Shown: piece after piece, positions 44,837-63,546 of the stretch | Numbering within the stretch: the stretch's first letter is position 1 | How the letters are laid out: each line of letters begins with the position of its first letter | DNA from: Chaenocephalus aceratus | Taxonomy: Eukaryota; Chordata; Actinopteri; Perciformes; Channichthyidae | Reading direction: 5' to 3' | DNA: 64,000 nucleotides | NCBI GenBank assembly: GCA_023974075.1 | Contig: CM043796.1 | Span: forward strand, 21,189,927-21,253,926 | Made by a program: the position numbers and the translations under genes | Notes under the pieces: generated by a model | What the model was told of the DNA's origin: nothing | Seen by the model: the letters and a program-made list of their open reading frames with translations, nothing else | Databases searched by the model: none

Positions 44837-45497
44837 TAGGGTTGCAAAGGGGCGGAACATTGCAGGTACATTTTCGGTAAGTTTCCGGTAAATGTCCATT
44901 GGAAGTTAAGCTGGGGAATTTTGGAAATATTCCATATTGGAAACTTTCCATGGGAATAATGGGAATTATGATAATTTATGGCAACTAACTGGGAATTGAG
45001 GGTAATGTAATCGAATTGTATCATATCCAAGCATACATATAAACATTTTGTTTTATCATAAGAAAACATCCATGCAAAATGATACAATTAAAAAAAACAT
45101 GACATTTCAACAGATTTATTAAGTAGAACAGAACACGTTTTAATTATTTTATTGAACAAACATTTGTTTCATTGATGAACAAAAACATAATATGACATCT
45201 AGAAATCATCTGTGCATGTGATGGAGGAATGCACAGTGCCTGTAGGGGGTGTGGTCTCAATAGCCATGCAGTAAGCAGTGTGCTATGTGCATGTGATTAA
45301 GGAATGGCATGGATATTCAAGTGTAGTATTCATTCACTTGAATGGCATCTGTTTGTTTTAGTCAAGATTAAGGTAAATATACTTTCCCCAACTATATTTA
45401 AGTTCCCTATGAAGAGCCAACCTTCAATTTAGAAAATTCCCATTAATTCCCATGGAAAGTTTCCATCTTTAAAAATTCCCGGAATGTTGCAACCCTA
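44837..45497. mobile_element. Ac-type hAT MITE
   Basis: The left end begins TAGGGTTGCAA and the right end finishes TTGCAACCCTA, a perfect 11-bp TIR. The exact 8-bp duplication GTCATAAC flanks it at 44829-44836 and 45498-45505. Subterminal GGGAATTTTGGAAATATTCC and TTCCCATGGAAAGTTTCC-like repeats occur on both sides. The 661-bp body shows no transposase domain. Confidence 0.95.
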
Positions 45498-45505
45498 GTC
45501 ATAAC

Positions 45506-46914
45506 ACATGACTACATTCAATTGAGACAAGCCAGTCCTGATCGGCAGTTCAATTTTTTTTAAGATAATATTTCTGACTAGGAATGGTAAATAATAATAC
45601 CATTTTTAAAAAGCTACCCCAGAAAGAGTGAGTCAAAATTGAAATAAAAAATACCTTTTAGATCTACAGAGAGATGAAAAAAGTGAAATGTTAAGCACAT
45701 TTACTTTCACTTGGTTGACATTGCTCATATTAAACTGCTAATGCACCCAAGGCCCTAGCTATTTCCTTTTGATGTACAGCACACGATAGCATTGTATAAA
45801 AATAACTTATATATTCACACACTGCAGATAAACTCAGTCAGGGAGGATTGTGAATATTATTGGAATAAAAACACATTTTCTTGCTGACAATGATTCCAAC
45901 TTTGCGCTCGGGGGTGTGCTTGACTTAGCTCTCTGGATCGTTTGTCATGTGCAAGAGGCTTTTAGAAAGCTTTATGTTCAAAAGACAGGCATAAGGGATT
46001 CTCACGGGGCTGTGACACTCCTATTAGGAATACAATTTCCCACGATACAGCACACACATTAGCTTAGAAACACATGCCGGCTCTGTAGTCCCCGCCTGCA
46101 GTAGCGTGCACAGATTGTGCTTACATTGTACCTCAACGTGTTTCTGGAGCACTGACTCAGAATCGCTTGTCTAGTAGGAACTTCTAAACTGGATTTAGCG
46201 TCACGCCTTCTGGAGCTAGAAAACCCAACTTGTGGTGATCTAGCAGTCGAGGAAACAGCTTTTTCATTATAATTACAAATGCCTTCAAGCTTATTTCTGC
46301 CGGCCCAAACTAACACGAGTTTGGACAGTTGGGTGTATGTACTTTTATGGAGCATCCAAACCCAATCAACCATCTGTTAAGTTGGTTTTAAATGGACACT
46401 ATGGACTCTACTCTGATACATTCTTATGTTCCTAGCTAAAGTCTTAATCTCATAAGACAAAAGAACATGTGCTATGTAGTTTTTGGTTATTTAAAGAGTA
46501 CTTCATACCTGTGTTATATCTGTAAACAATTCTCGAGTGCACATACATTATCAGTGGGTGTGTGAAAGAGGCTGGCATCAACCACGGCCAATCAAATCAG
46601 CTTTAATTCCCTTTCAAAGCAGCGCACTCCCTTCCATGAGACACTGGCAGTTTTACTACGGAGAGTCCAGACCATTTCCTTTCAACAGGGGGCAGTCCAA
46701 GATGGATGTTGTTGTTTTGTTACAAGGCAAAAATATATCATATCCTAAATATGGATATAATGTACCCTAAATATGCAACAAAGGGAACAGGATGTGTTTC
46801 TGTAGAGTGAAACAAATCTCAACATTGAAAATATTGAGTCAACAAGTCAGTATAGCATTCAGCTGGAGTCATTTAAAACCATTGTAAGGCCATGTATTAT
46901 TCATGCGTCCACAC
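45506..46914. other. no gene recognised
   Basis: Unique-looking sequence. The minus-strand frame at 46059-46373 (104 codons) shows no domain. Confidence 0.5.
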
Positions 46915-46917
46915 TAA

Positions 46918-47528
46918 CGGTACGTCCACACAGCAGCTTTTCAAAAATCTTGAAAATCTTGGAGCTGGGCGTGTCTGACAGCTTGGGGATTTTTTGCGAG
47001 CAATGCGACCAACAACCAATCACATGAATCTCCCGCCCCCGACATACAAAGCAAAAAACCCCGGGGATTTTATGCGAGCAATATATATATATAACTCCCC
47101 AAACAGGCGAAAACCTACCAGTTTCACCCACTGTCTCTGCCACCTCCCTCCATGCCTGGTTCCTCCGGTTTGTATCCCGTTAATAGTTCTGGTCGTAAAG
47201 AACCGGGTGATTTGCTACCGTAATTTCTCGTTTGGAATATGAGGAAATGAACTGCGGTCTCGTTCTCCCTGCTTACACGCGGTTTGATTGGCTAGCGCTT
47301 CTACTGTCAGATTTGCATAAACGTGTTTGATTGGCTGACGCTTCCAGCTCAGCTTCAAAAGTTGAACATTGCTCAACTTTTGAATCCTGGAAATCTTCGC
47401 TTCGCTCCCCCACAATGCAGTTCGGCGAAAAGCGAGGCAAAGTGACGTCATCCCCATTCAAAGTCAATGGGCAGAGAAGCGTTGGAAGCGGTGGAAGATT
47501 CGTCTAAAGCTGCTGTGTGGACGTACCG
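46918..47528. mobile_element. PIF/Harbinger-type MITE
   Basis: A perfect 23-bp TIR begins CGGTACGTCCACACAGCAGC at the left and is mirrored at the right. The 3-bp duplication TAA flanks it at 46915-46917 and 47529-47531, matching the TWA target preference of PIF/Harbinger. The 611-bp body has no recognisable coding domain and contains GATTGGCT/AACCAATC motifs. Its TIR sequence differs from the TTCACACCGC family at 11661 and 16962. Confidence 0.93.
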
Positions 47529-47531
47529 TAA

Positions 47532-50500
47532 GACTTACACCATCTCCTTTATGTCCTTATGAAATTATTTCCAATAACAGTTTAACAAATGACAATAAGA
47601 TAAACCCTCCATTGTTGTTATGCCACTGATACATAATACAAACTTTTAATTCCATTTCATTTCCACACAGGAAATATTAAAATCCCAACGATCTGAATTT
47701 GGCTAAAGAAAAAAAAAAAAATACATTTCTTTTGGCCTTCGTTTGAAAGGGAAATCTATTATTGAATTCTTAAATCCCGGCTCTCTTAATACAAAGGTGC
47801 CTGTAAGCAGGGCAGTTAACCCTTATTGGCCTCCGCGGAGTTCCCTTGTGTCAATGCATTTAAACCTGTGAACTCGCTATAGCTTTATGCTGCCAAACAG
47901 AAGTGCTCAGTTGACTTTCCCTTGGATTAAATATTAAAACAAAGTCAAGGCCTGGAAGTGTGACATTACTAACCCATTGATGATGATTACTGAGCAGAAA
48001 TGGTGCTCTCTTATGAGACACAACCTACTATACTAGAGTATAAATACACTTTTGTTGCGGCTTGAATGTAATGTCTTGATTGGCTGTGCACTGAATGGAA
48101 AATACAATGTTGCATTAGAAAGGAAGTGAGCATTTGCAAGTCTTTCATAATGAATACAAGTTTCAACTGCTTGTTTCCGTTGCCACATATTCTGTCAAAC
48201 TAGAAGTTAACTTGTATGAAATATTTTGCTCTTACTTTTTATTTCAAGAGGGATATGTCATGTACGTATACAGTCAAGGTAAAAAATAAATAAATAAAAG
48301 TCCCATGACCTCATTTAATAAATCAAACTATGGACAATATGTTGTATTTCGACCTGGCAAAAGTGGAAAGACCTGATTCTTCTATCTCTGCTGTGTCATA
48401 GTTGAATGGAATGTAAATGGAGATATCTTTTTTGTCTGATCTAGATTTTAGCGATAAAAGCAAAAATGGAAGAACAATTGTCCCGCCTGCAGTCTCAACA
48501 AATCGCCCCTCTGTATTGATGCTAGTGTTACAAACACTCACACATAGTGTCTTTCTATGGTAACGGTGCAATCTTTTTTCTTTTTTTCAGAAATCACTAT
48601 ATTTGAGAAAGTGAGCAATCAACTGTGTCCTTGATCACAAACTGAGGTATCAAGCGTCTGCATTGTGAAAGCACTCTCCCTTAGAAAACAGGTTTTTGAC
48701 AGTTGTTTGTGGCTCTCTCGACTCAGCGTTTTGGCCTTTTTGACATCAACACATATTTTTGTTGTGATAAGTAAGTTTTTACTGATAAATAAATTGTTCT
48801 GCAAATGGGGCTTTTACTGTTCGGCTAAATTATACCTACTGCTGCATTTACAAACTATTAAGTGCTAACATTGGCAAACAAAGCTTTGACATTGCACTTG
48901 AGGTCGAGAGAGTGTGATTTGGTCTCACTCTCAACCACTCAATGTTGCTAAGATATAGCTGCCTGATTTGTCATTAAATAGGCGTTTTCACATGAGTGAA
49001 TGTAGACCTCAGTTAATCATGAAACTGCACATTAAATGGGACTGGATTCCATTACAACATCTACCTGGGATGATTAAATTGATGCCATCATTACATGCAC
49101 CGTTACTGGGATGGCTTGCTCTAAGGCAAATGAATATGTAACAGGAGTCACTTTGCCAGGCACACATCATTTTTTAAACATCTAGTTGTCTGTTGAGACC
49201 TATGGTTGAGACATGAGGCGAATGGTAGTTCTGCAATTATTCCTCTGTTCTTACTCTATTAATATATCCTCCTTGTACTACCACTATGCTACATATATCG
49301 AATGAATTGCCTTTGGAAAGTAAACTACAATACATCAGAGTAAGAGCTGCCATTTCATTATAACACCTGACAATCTTTCTATAGGTTGGAAAATAGAAGT
49401 AATTTAGTCTAGTTTTGAGACATTATTTTTATTGAGTCTAATTTTCAAAGAGGGATAACATAGTTTTTAATGTAAGGACGTCGTAGCAGCCTTTGTGAAT
49501 CCCAAGCATTTGAATGAAACCCGCTCGGGTTCTGTTACATCCGCCAGCGCAATTACGGCAGTGATAAAGCTTTAATTTAAGGGATGATGACCCCCTCCAT
49601 AAATGAGTCTCCAGATCTCTCTAATTAACGTATTGGAGCACCAAAATGGCTGCATACATCAATGGGTTTCCATTATGGAGAGATGGAGGAAGTGGCCATG
49701 GGCAACTGACTGTGAGAGGCTGTAAGAGGATGAAACTGAGGGGGAAATAATAGAGAAACAGTATGGCAGAAATAAAACACTGTATATGAAAGGGACACAA
49801 AGGTGAAATGTAAAAAAATGAGAAATAGTGTTACAAACATGCACAGAAATAGACAGGCAGAGATAGAGATATGAGAGGAGTCAGGCCACCAGATGGTCTA
49901 ATGACCACAGGAAATATTACAGCTGGCAACCACACAAACGTTAATGACACAAGTAATTTGTGTGTGTGTGTGTGTGTGTGTGCCCGTGTGTGTGTGTGTG
50001 TGTGTGTGTCACATTTGACCATCCTGTCAAGGTTGAGAAGTCCTCCTAATTATTCTATTATTACCAAAAGGCAAAGTCTGGAGACATGTTAACCTTACTT
50101 GGTGTGCTGAGAAAGCTTTGGGTTAGGATTTAGGCAAAGCATTGTGCGCAGATTAGATACGTTGGCCTCTGAAATGCGTGAAATGACCGCGCAGCGCTGA
50201 CCTGGGGAAACGGAAGTTAAAAAAGAAAGGGAGACCTGGGGGAAGCTATGGTACTGTAGTTTCTCTGTTGCACCATCCACCTTTCTTAAACCATCCCTGT
50301 TGTTGGGTTCCACAAAAGAGGTGTGCAAAAGTTATGAAGTACACTTCCTTCTAAATAAGTGCTTATTACTAGCCTATAAACCTTGCTGTTTCATGGCACT
50401 GTTTCACAGTCCGAAAATAGGTAGAGGTACTTAGGATAAAAAATATTGCAGCTTTGACAGTTTTGCATTCAATCGGGAACACAACTTTACGTTTCAGTTC

Positions 50501-52049
50501 AACCTAGAATTAAATGAACGCTGACTAAGTCCATGCTTTGTGAATTTGTTTCCATGTGGGGAGCAGACAGGAGATGTTTGCATGAGCAGGAAAACATGGA
50601 TCAGTGCATGACAAGAAAGGTCATGTTGATAGCTTGTTGGCTCGTTCTACATCCTGTTTAGCAACCATGTCCATCTTATATATCGTTACATCCGGAAAAT
50701 CCTACACTCCGAGAATTCTTGTAGGAATAACTTAGTGGAAAACAATTTCATACATAAATAAAACTATTGTCTAATGTAATTCCTTGACAATATCTATAAT
50801 ACATAAAGTGCATCTATAAATACTGTGAGCTACACCCCCTCTCTATTTATATCTCTGTATTTATGTTGCCTCTCTGTTGTTCCTCTCCTCCCTTTATTCC
50901 CACCTGTCTCTTCTATCTCTCTCTCATGAGTCTATATGAAATATTCTGACCAGGCTCCTACGGTGAACACATAATTGGAAACTAGTGAACCGTAACTCCA
51001 ACATGGGGGCTTTTCTCCTATCTGTCTGGGGAAAAGAGACTTGAAGAGCTCTACAACATGGAGATGGAGGTAGGGGTAGGGGGTTGGTGGTGTAGCCTGA
51101 AGCCTGTAAAACATCTTCATGATCAGAATACTACACCGCGCCTTGGGATGGTGGTGTCCTACAATACACTTGTATAGATAAGAGGAGAGAGAGGAGCGGC
51201 AGGATGGATAAATGGATTGATAGATGGGGGGGGAGGAAGGGGGGACACGTCAACAGTGAGATGGAAACGGAGAGTTATGGCTCGTCTCCATTAGCTCTGT
51301 TTTCCGCAGCCAGGGCGAACGCTGGCACGGATCCTTGTTTGGTTTCCATCACCAGTAATTAGCCAGCTTCACCAAACAACACATGCATTTTAAAACAATA
51401 GGACAAGTGAGGATACGGCCAAATACAAATTACCCTAGCAGGTGGTAACACGAGCAGTAACAACCATTCAAAAATAATGCTTTAATTTTTCTGTGTTGTG
51501 AGATGACAATTCTGCCATTAGCCAGGTTCAAACTGTGATACAACAGTAACACTTTTACGCTATGTGAGAATTTATAAGCAACATGTTACAAGTCTGGGCC
51601 AAATAGGGAAAACAACTCAGACTTAGACTGCAACCAACAATTATGTTTTGTCCATTTTTCTTCCAATTTATCCATTAATAGTTTACCAATCATTGAGCCA
51701 TATTTCGGACTATAAAAGTGTGAAAAGATAAATAAGAACAAAATAATAGCACCTCTTCACTTTTTGAAAATCTAGAAACAGGGAACAGTTAGTATTTGGC
51801 TTCACATTTAAAATGGGTTTTAAACAGGTTTTGGGTTAGATTACTAAAATAAGGTCTGTCTTTTTTCACAAGCTTCAGCGATTTTAACGTCATTCAGCGG
51901 TTTTTTTTATGACATAAAATGTATCTCTAAATTCCCCACTCGTGAATGTCTCAAGTTCTTTGTGTCATAATATTTGCTAACGTGGGTAAATAAGTAAATT
52001 GTAATTCATACAATTAGCCACCTTTAGCTAAGCGGTGTTGATGTAGTTC
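47532..52049. other. no gene recognised
   Basis: About 4.5 kb of AT-rich sequence without a convincing exon. It contains the (TG)n array at 49960-50009 and a GGGGGG-rich patch near 51225. Confidence 0.5.
49960..50009. repeat. (TG)n microsatellite
   Basis: Two TG runs separated by a short CCCG interruption. Confidence 0.93.
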
Positions 52050-52057
52050 GTTTAGAG

Positions 52058-52945
52058 CAGGGGTTTTCTAAGTGTGGGAAGGTGAGCCTCCCCTCAGAGA
52101 ACAGAAGAACAGCCGCGCACCCCCTCCCAATTATTATTGCTATTATTGTTGTTGTTGCTATAATGCAGGGGTATTCAATTACATTTCAAAGAGGTCCAGT
52201 AAGAGAAAATGTCATTAAATGCTCTGTTTTCGCTGTCTACCTTCCGCCATTTGAAATTACTCCGACTGTTTCTCTCTTCTTGTTTCGTGTGTGTGTGTTT
52301 TAATCTATCGTGCTGACTCACTGACTGCACCGATTTGATTGGCTGCGTAGTAAATGTTGTAAACATTTTTTAAACATTTTTAACATTTTCAACATCGTGG
52401 ATGAATCCTTATATGCTCCCGGCAACTCACTGAACGTCAACGTTGCCTCCTTATTACACTGACTCACCCCTACTTTAGTGGGGAACAATGAGTCTGCGTC
52501 TTTGATGCGTACAGGCGGATGATGCGGGATGCAATGTAGACAGGAATAAACGCAGATCATCCTCTGGCTGCAGCCTTGACCGGTACTTGCTTTTGATCAA
52601 AGTCAATACGGAAAACCCACACTCAAATAGGTAAGTGGAAGTGAAGGGAATGAGCACTTTTACAGCCTTTTTGGCAAGTTACAGCCTTTTTGGCGAGGTG
52701 GGGGAACTCGGTCTCCACAGACAGTCAAAAGTGTGCAAGTGACACGCGCTTTCTGCCAGACGCTGTCTCCTCTCTCACTTTAGGTAACTTCACAAAAAAT
52801 CGATCCATGTTGCCGCTCGCATAAAGTTAGCTGAAGTTAACTAGCTAGATTTCACTGTTTCTCATATTTTGTTCTCACGCTGCGCCTCCCCTGAAGCTCT
52901 CTGGCGCCCCCCGGGGAGGCGCGCCTCACACTTTGAAAACAGCTG
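52058..52945. mobile_element. Buster/Charlie-like hAT transposon
   Basis: The left end CAGGGGTTTTCTAAGTGTG and the reverse complement of the right end (CAGCTGTTTTCAAAGTGTG) form the TIR. The exact 8-bp target duplication GTTTAGAG flanks it at 52050-52057 and 52946-52953 and has TA in the middle, as in the Buster-group consensus nnnTAnnn. A second hAT-like terminus, CAGGGGTATTCAATTACATT, begins at 52166, so a truncated second element may lie inside. The interior carries a transposase C-terminal fragment. Confidence 0.9.
52475..52657 (-). pseudogene. hAT transposase C-terminal fragment (ZBED5/FAM200-like)
   Basis: The frame reads STYLFECGFSVLTLIKSKYR followed by SRLQPEDDLRLFLSTLHP. STY.CE..FS.L..IKSKYR.RL..E.DLR is the C-terminal block of Charlie/Buster-type transposases and of their domesticated relatives such as ZBED5 and FAM200. 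The rest of the transposase is missing. The CAGGGG terminus at 52166 lies just downstream, as expected for the 3' end of the source element. Confidence 0.8.
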
Positions 52946-52953
52946 GTTTAGAG

Positions 52954-59639
<6,686 letters not shown>

Positions 59640-59735
59640 TGTTTTAGCTGTTTTAACTTTTAAATGCACTGTAAAGCGACCATTGGGTGTCCTGAAAGGC
59701 ACCTCGAAATAAAACGTATTATTATTATTGATTTC
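59640..59735 (+). repeat. non-LTR retroposon 3' tail
   Basis: TGCACTGTAAAGCGACCATT, GGGTGTCCTGAAAGGCACCT and AAATAAAACGTATTATTATT form a tail typical of a fish non-LTR retroposon. The upstream limit is unknown; similar sequence may begin near 59570. Confidence 0.78.
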
Positions 59736-60119
59736 CAATTGAGACTTTACTTTGGTAATTTTGTAATCTTTATTTTTAGTTTGTTCTTGTAAGGTCACAT
59801 TTTTAAAACCCAGATTTGCTCATCCTTTGGCTCGCTTAAAAGTAAAAGCAACACATTTTAATGATTGAAAAACACATTAGATTAGATTCAACGGTATTAT
59901 CATAGGACACTACCAGGTGCAAAAAGTGGTTTAGGGTATATTTGTGTTTAAAAATGTTTAGCCATTTCATTTGAACTTCTTATATTAATATACATTAAAT
60001 ATATGTATTTTTTTTATTTTCAATAATGTTATTCGTTGCACATTCTTCAATTTTTTACATTTTATTTATCCTTTTTTTTTAAAAATATATCCTTAATTTT
60101 GTTCACAAACTTACAAAAC

Positions 60120-60120
<1 letters not shown>

Positions 60121-60163
<43 letters not shown>

Positions 60164-60290
60164 CACAACTTTATTAATCCCGCAATTGGTTATGAGCAGC
60201 AGCTTATACACAGTACACAGGCAGGAACATACAGGAAGAAAACAATTCCCATCAGGATGAATAAAGTGTCTGGTTCTGATTCTAATATTT
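60121..60290 (-). repeat. (CAAT)n and retroposon 3' end
   Basis: About ten CAAT units are followed by CAACACAACTTTATTAATCC. On the minus strand this reads GCGGGATTAATAAAGTTGTG then (TTGA)n, a fish LINE-type 3' end. The unit and orientation parallel the copy at 40085-40250, but the body differs. Confidence 0.8.
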
Positions 60291-63216
60291 AAAAAGTTTG
60301 GGGATAAATATAAACAGTATATGCAGTGAGGCATTGTAAACAACTCTACCGGGCACCAATACAAGTTTAAAACTTTACTGACTTTTGGCCCATGCCAGGA
60401 ATTTCTAATCCTGACTGCAGTTTTCCAACATTAATATTTTGTCTCATCTTTCCCTGTGTGTATCCTGAATCAGGATGTCGGGCCATGATTAAAAAAAATT
60501 CTACAAGGATCTGCTGCCCACTGAAGTGAACACCTAACCCCTGCTGTGCTGTTATGATTGAATATTACTTTCCGCGGCTACGGATTTGGCGGTGATCTGC
60601 TGTTAGGAGGTGTTGAAAAGACGCACGCCGAGTGTGTAATTATCTCAGAGTCTTTTCTAGCGGTTCACATCTCATCTAATGTAATCCTCCTCACTGTATA
60701 TTGAGCACTCTCTTCCTATTCACTTGGTATATCTTTATTTTATTCTCCTAATGCTAATATTGTCAAGCCCCCATTCTGGAACTGCGTAGCGGGATTTGTT
60801 TTTGCTGATTCGCTCTGGTTTTGTTTCAGGTTTTTTCTGTTTAGTGTCGTAATGTGTGTTTTTAGCTGGTAAAACATCGCGTGGTGTCATCTAGAGAGTT
60901 GGAGAACTGCTGAATTGGAAAAGTACAGCTGGTGTCACGGTCTGGGAAAGCGATAGAGAAATGGTGTGAGTGTGTTTGGAGAGGCACGGAGAGTAAAGCG
61001 AAGAGAAAAAATGAACCAAAGAGCAAGCAAACAAGGGGAGAGGCAGATAGAGGAGGAACAAACAGGAACATGAAGAGGCGGAGCAGGAGCGTCCGAAAAC
61101 GGATGTTTCACATGATGGCACGTTCTGCAACGTTGCTGCCAACAGCATCAGCAAATCTCTCCCACCAGCACCGTTTCTTCTTATTTTCCCCCACTTCTCT
61201 CTCCTCCAACCAAGCAAGCAAGTTTTCTGGAAATAAATAGCCTTTCAGCCACTCATGTCTCCAGAGAAATGAGAGGGGCTGCCCTGATTCTACATATAAA
61301 AACTGCGACAAATAAAAAACCAAGAAACTGTGCTGTAACAGAAGATCAGATTGATCCGTGGTGGTAGAAGACATGATATCTGGAAGCTATTTTTACTGCA
61401 CTTCATGCAAGTTCACTTCTTGGCCAGAACAGGATTACTAAGCGACTGATTGTGATTATCAGACAATAATTTATTACTCCTTGTGGTACATGACACAGCC
61501 TCAATCTTACACACTCTCATCTCTCACACACTACCAGGAAACACAGAGCCTAAATACCCACAGACTAATCAACCAACAAGACACAGGTGAGGGGGGAAGA
61601 GACAACACAGGGCACCAGGTGAACACAATCAACAACAATGAAGCTATACAACCCGTAACGGAGGCCGAGATCTATGGGCCTAGAGATCACCTCAACCACA
61701 ATCAGTTTTAAGACCAGAGGGACGCGCAAATATCATAGTTCTAAATAAAGTATCTGATTGGATCTCAACCACACCTTTCAGACGGCCAGCATATCATTTT
61801 CTCTTCTAAAAAAGTCAGACAATTTCCTTTTATTTGCAAATAATTGAAAGATGAATGTTTTCTCCAGAAAAAGACAGAATCATAACAAACGCAATTGTTT
61901 AACAGTACTAGTCTTTCATGAAGGAATCTTTTTTTTATTAATATTACAGATATAAAGCTGCTCCCACATGATGTGGTAGAACAGCTCTGTGCTGCAGTTG
62001 TGATTATATGATGAGAGCGGTGGCGTCCCATTAATTGGAAGCGGTACCCTCGGTGTTGCGCACAGCTCAAAATTGTCACCGACATTTCGACACTCAACCA
62101 ATTAGATAACCGCTGTATATAGTGGTGCAAGTCAACATAGGGGGTCACCATAGAAACTAAACATACCTGGCATTTTCATCACAAGACTCTGCGCCCAATC
62201 TCGTGGAGATTAGCACATTTCGAATGATTGAATGCAGCTTAATAACTGACTCACTGTTTCTCTGAGAGTAGAGTTGAAGTTGCACAAAGGATTCTGCTAA
62301 AATCTCCAGAATATGTTGCCCCACTGATATTGATCAACTCCTTCTTAAAACCCCCTCCAATATAATACGGTCACTTTGAGGTAATTCTGTATAGAGCATT
62401 ACACTTTCTCTCTCAGTGCATTTTAAGTCACTAACCTATTGTAAAAGGTTGATGTAATTACACCTGACATTTCAATTTGGTATTAAATAGTCTAATTTCA
62501 GTTGTACCCATTCTCTTCCATTCTGCAGTGTTGGGAGTTTTTCGCCCCTTTTTATTTGCGACACCAGACCGCTTCATCAGGAGCGTGACGTGGCTGCGGT
62601 AACAGCCGTTTTACAGCAGAGCCGATTTGGCTGATGTGCGTGGCGTGCTAAGTTACCGTGAAGTGTGTGTGTAGTAGACGGAGTGATAAGTGTGTAATAG
62701 GCTCACCTGTCTCTGCCTGCACACTGATGGGCAGGTGGGGAGAATGGAAACCAGATGGGAAGAAGGAGCGATGGAGGAGGGAGGGAGAGAAACGAATGCA
62801 CAGAGTAGATAAGGCTGCACTATACTGCCTTTGGCGAACACATGTTGAGATTTAACTTGCGTGATTAAATAGACACCATTATGGAAAGAAAAAATAGGTG
62901 GGATGGAGATAGGGGAATGATAGAAATAATTGAAGAAATATCGCAGGGAAGATTGATAGCCTGGAGAAGCAAGAGTGAGGAGAACTTCACGAAATCTCTT
63001 TACAGTATTTCCATTATACTGTACATGCTTGCAATACAATCTGAGTCCATTTTACAAACCCTTGAGGGGTTTTCAAGAGTAATGGTGAATTTGTCAAAGC
63101 TAAATCTGCCTTTTTTTCTTTTCCCACTTCGAAATGTCATTTAAATATACAATTGTTTTCCTGCACATCTTTTGTTGATGTAGTAACTCTTCACATGACT
63201 TTTATTAGAATATACA
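60291..63216. other. no gene recognised
   Basis: Mixed AT-rich sequence with a purine-rich stretch at about 60950-61090. No exon or delimited repeat was supported. Confidence 0.5.
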
Positions 63217-63345
63217 TCTAGAGGGGTTTCTAGGATTAGATTAGCTTTCTAAATGGGGGCTTATCAGTGTGGCAACCTCTCGAGGGGTTTCTAGGATTCT
63301 CAATATCAGTGTAGATTAGCTTCCTTTATGGGGTCATAACCAGCC
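63217..63345. repeat. local tandem duplication, about 61-68 bp unit
   Basis: GAGGGGTTTCTAGGATT occurs at about 63221 and 63282, each followed by TATCAGTGT and AGATTAGCTT(T/C)C(T)..ATGGGG motifs in rearranged order. This is an imperfect duplication of one segment. Confidence 0.7.
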
Positions 63346-63505
63346 TCGCAGATGTCTAAAAAGCAAAAGAAAAGTCACTTTTGCTCAATTAAATCCCCCT
63401 TTTCTCACGACCAACTGTTGAATGATTTCTCAGATTGAAATGCAAATGATAATTTCTGCCCATTATCTGTGGACACGGTGGCTTACTCTTGTTTTTCTTT
63501 GACAG

Positions 63506-63546
63506 GGTGAAGAGGAGCATCGTACTGACGCTTAGTCCTGTCCAAG
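63506..63546 (+). CDS. candidate 41-bp internal exon, unknown gene
   Basis: A pyrimidine-rich acceptor (CTTGTTTTTCTTTGACAG|GG) and a perfect consensus donor (CAAG|GTAAGT) bound a 41-bp segment. Only one frame is open through it, reading VKRSIVLTLSPVQ, with phase 2 at the start and phase 1 at the end. I do not recognise the peptide. If real, the window would be intronic sequence of a plus-strand gene extending beyond it. A 41-bp match to splice signals can also arise by chance. Confidence 0.35.
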
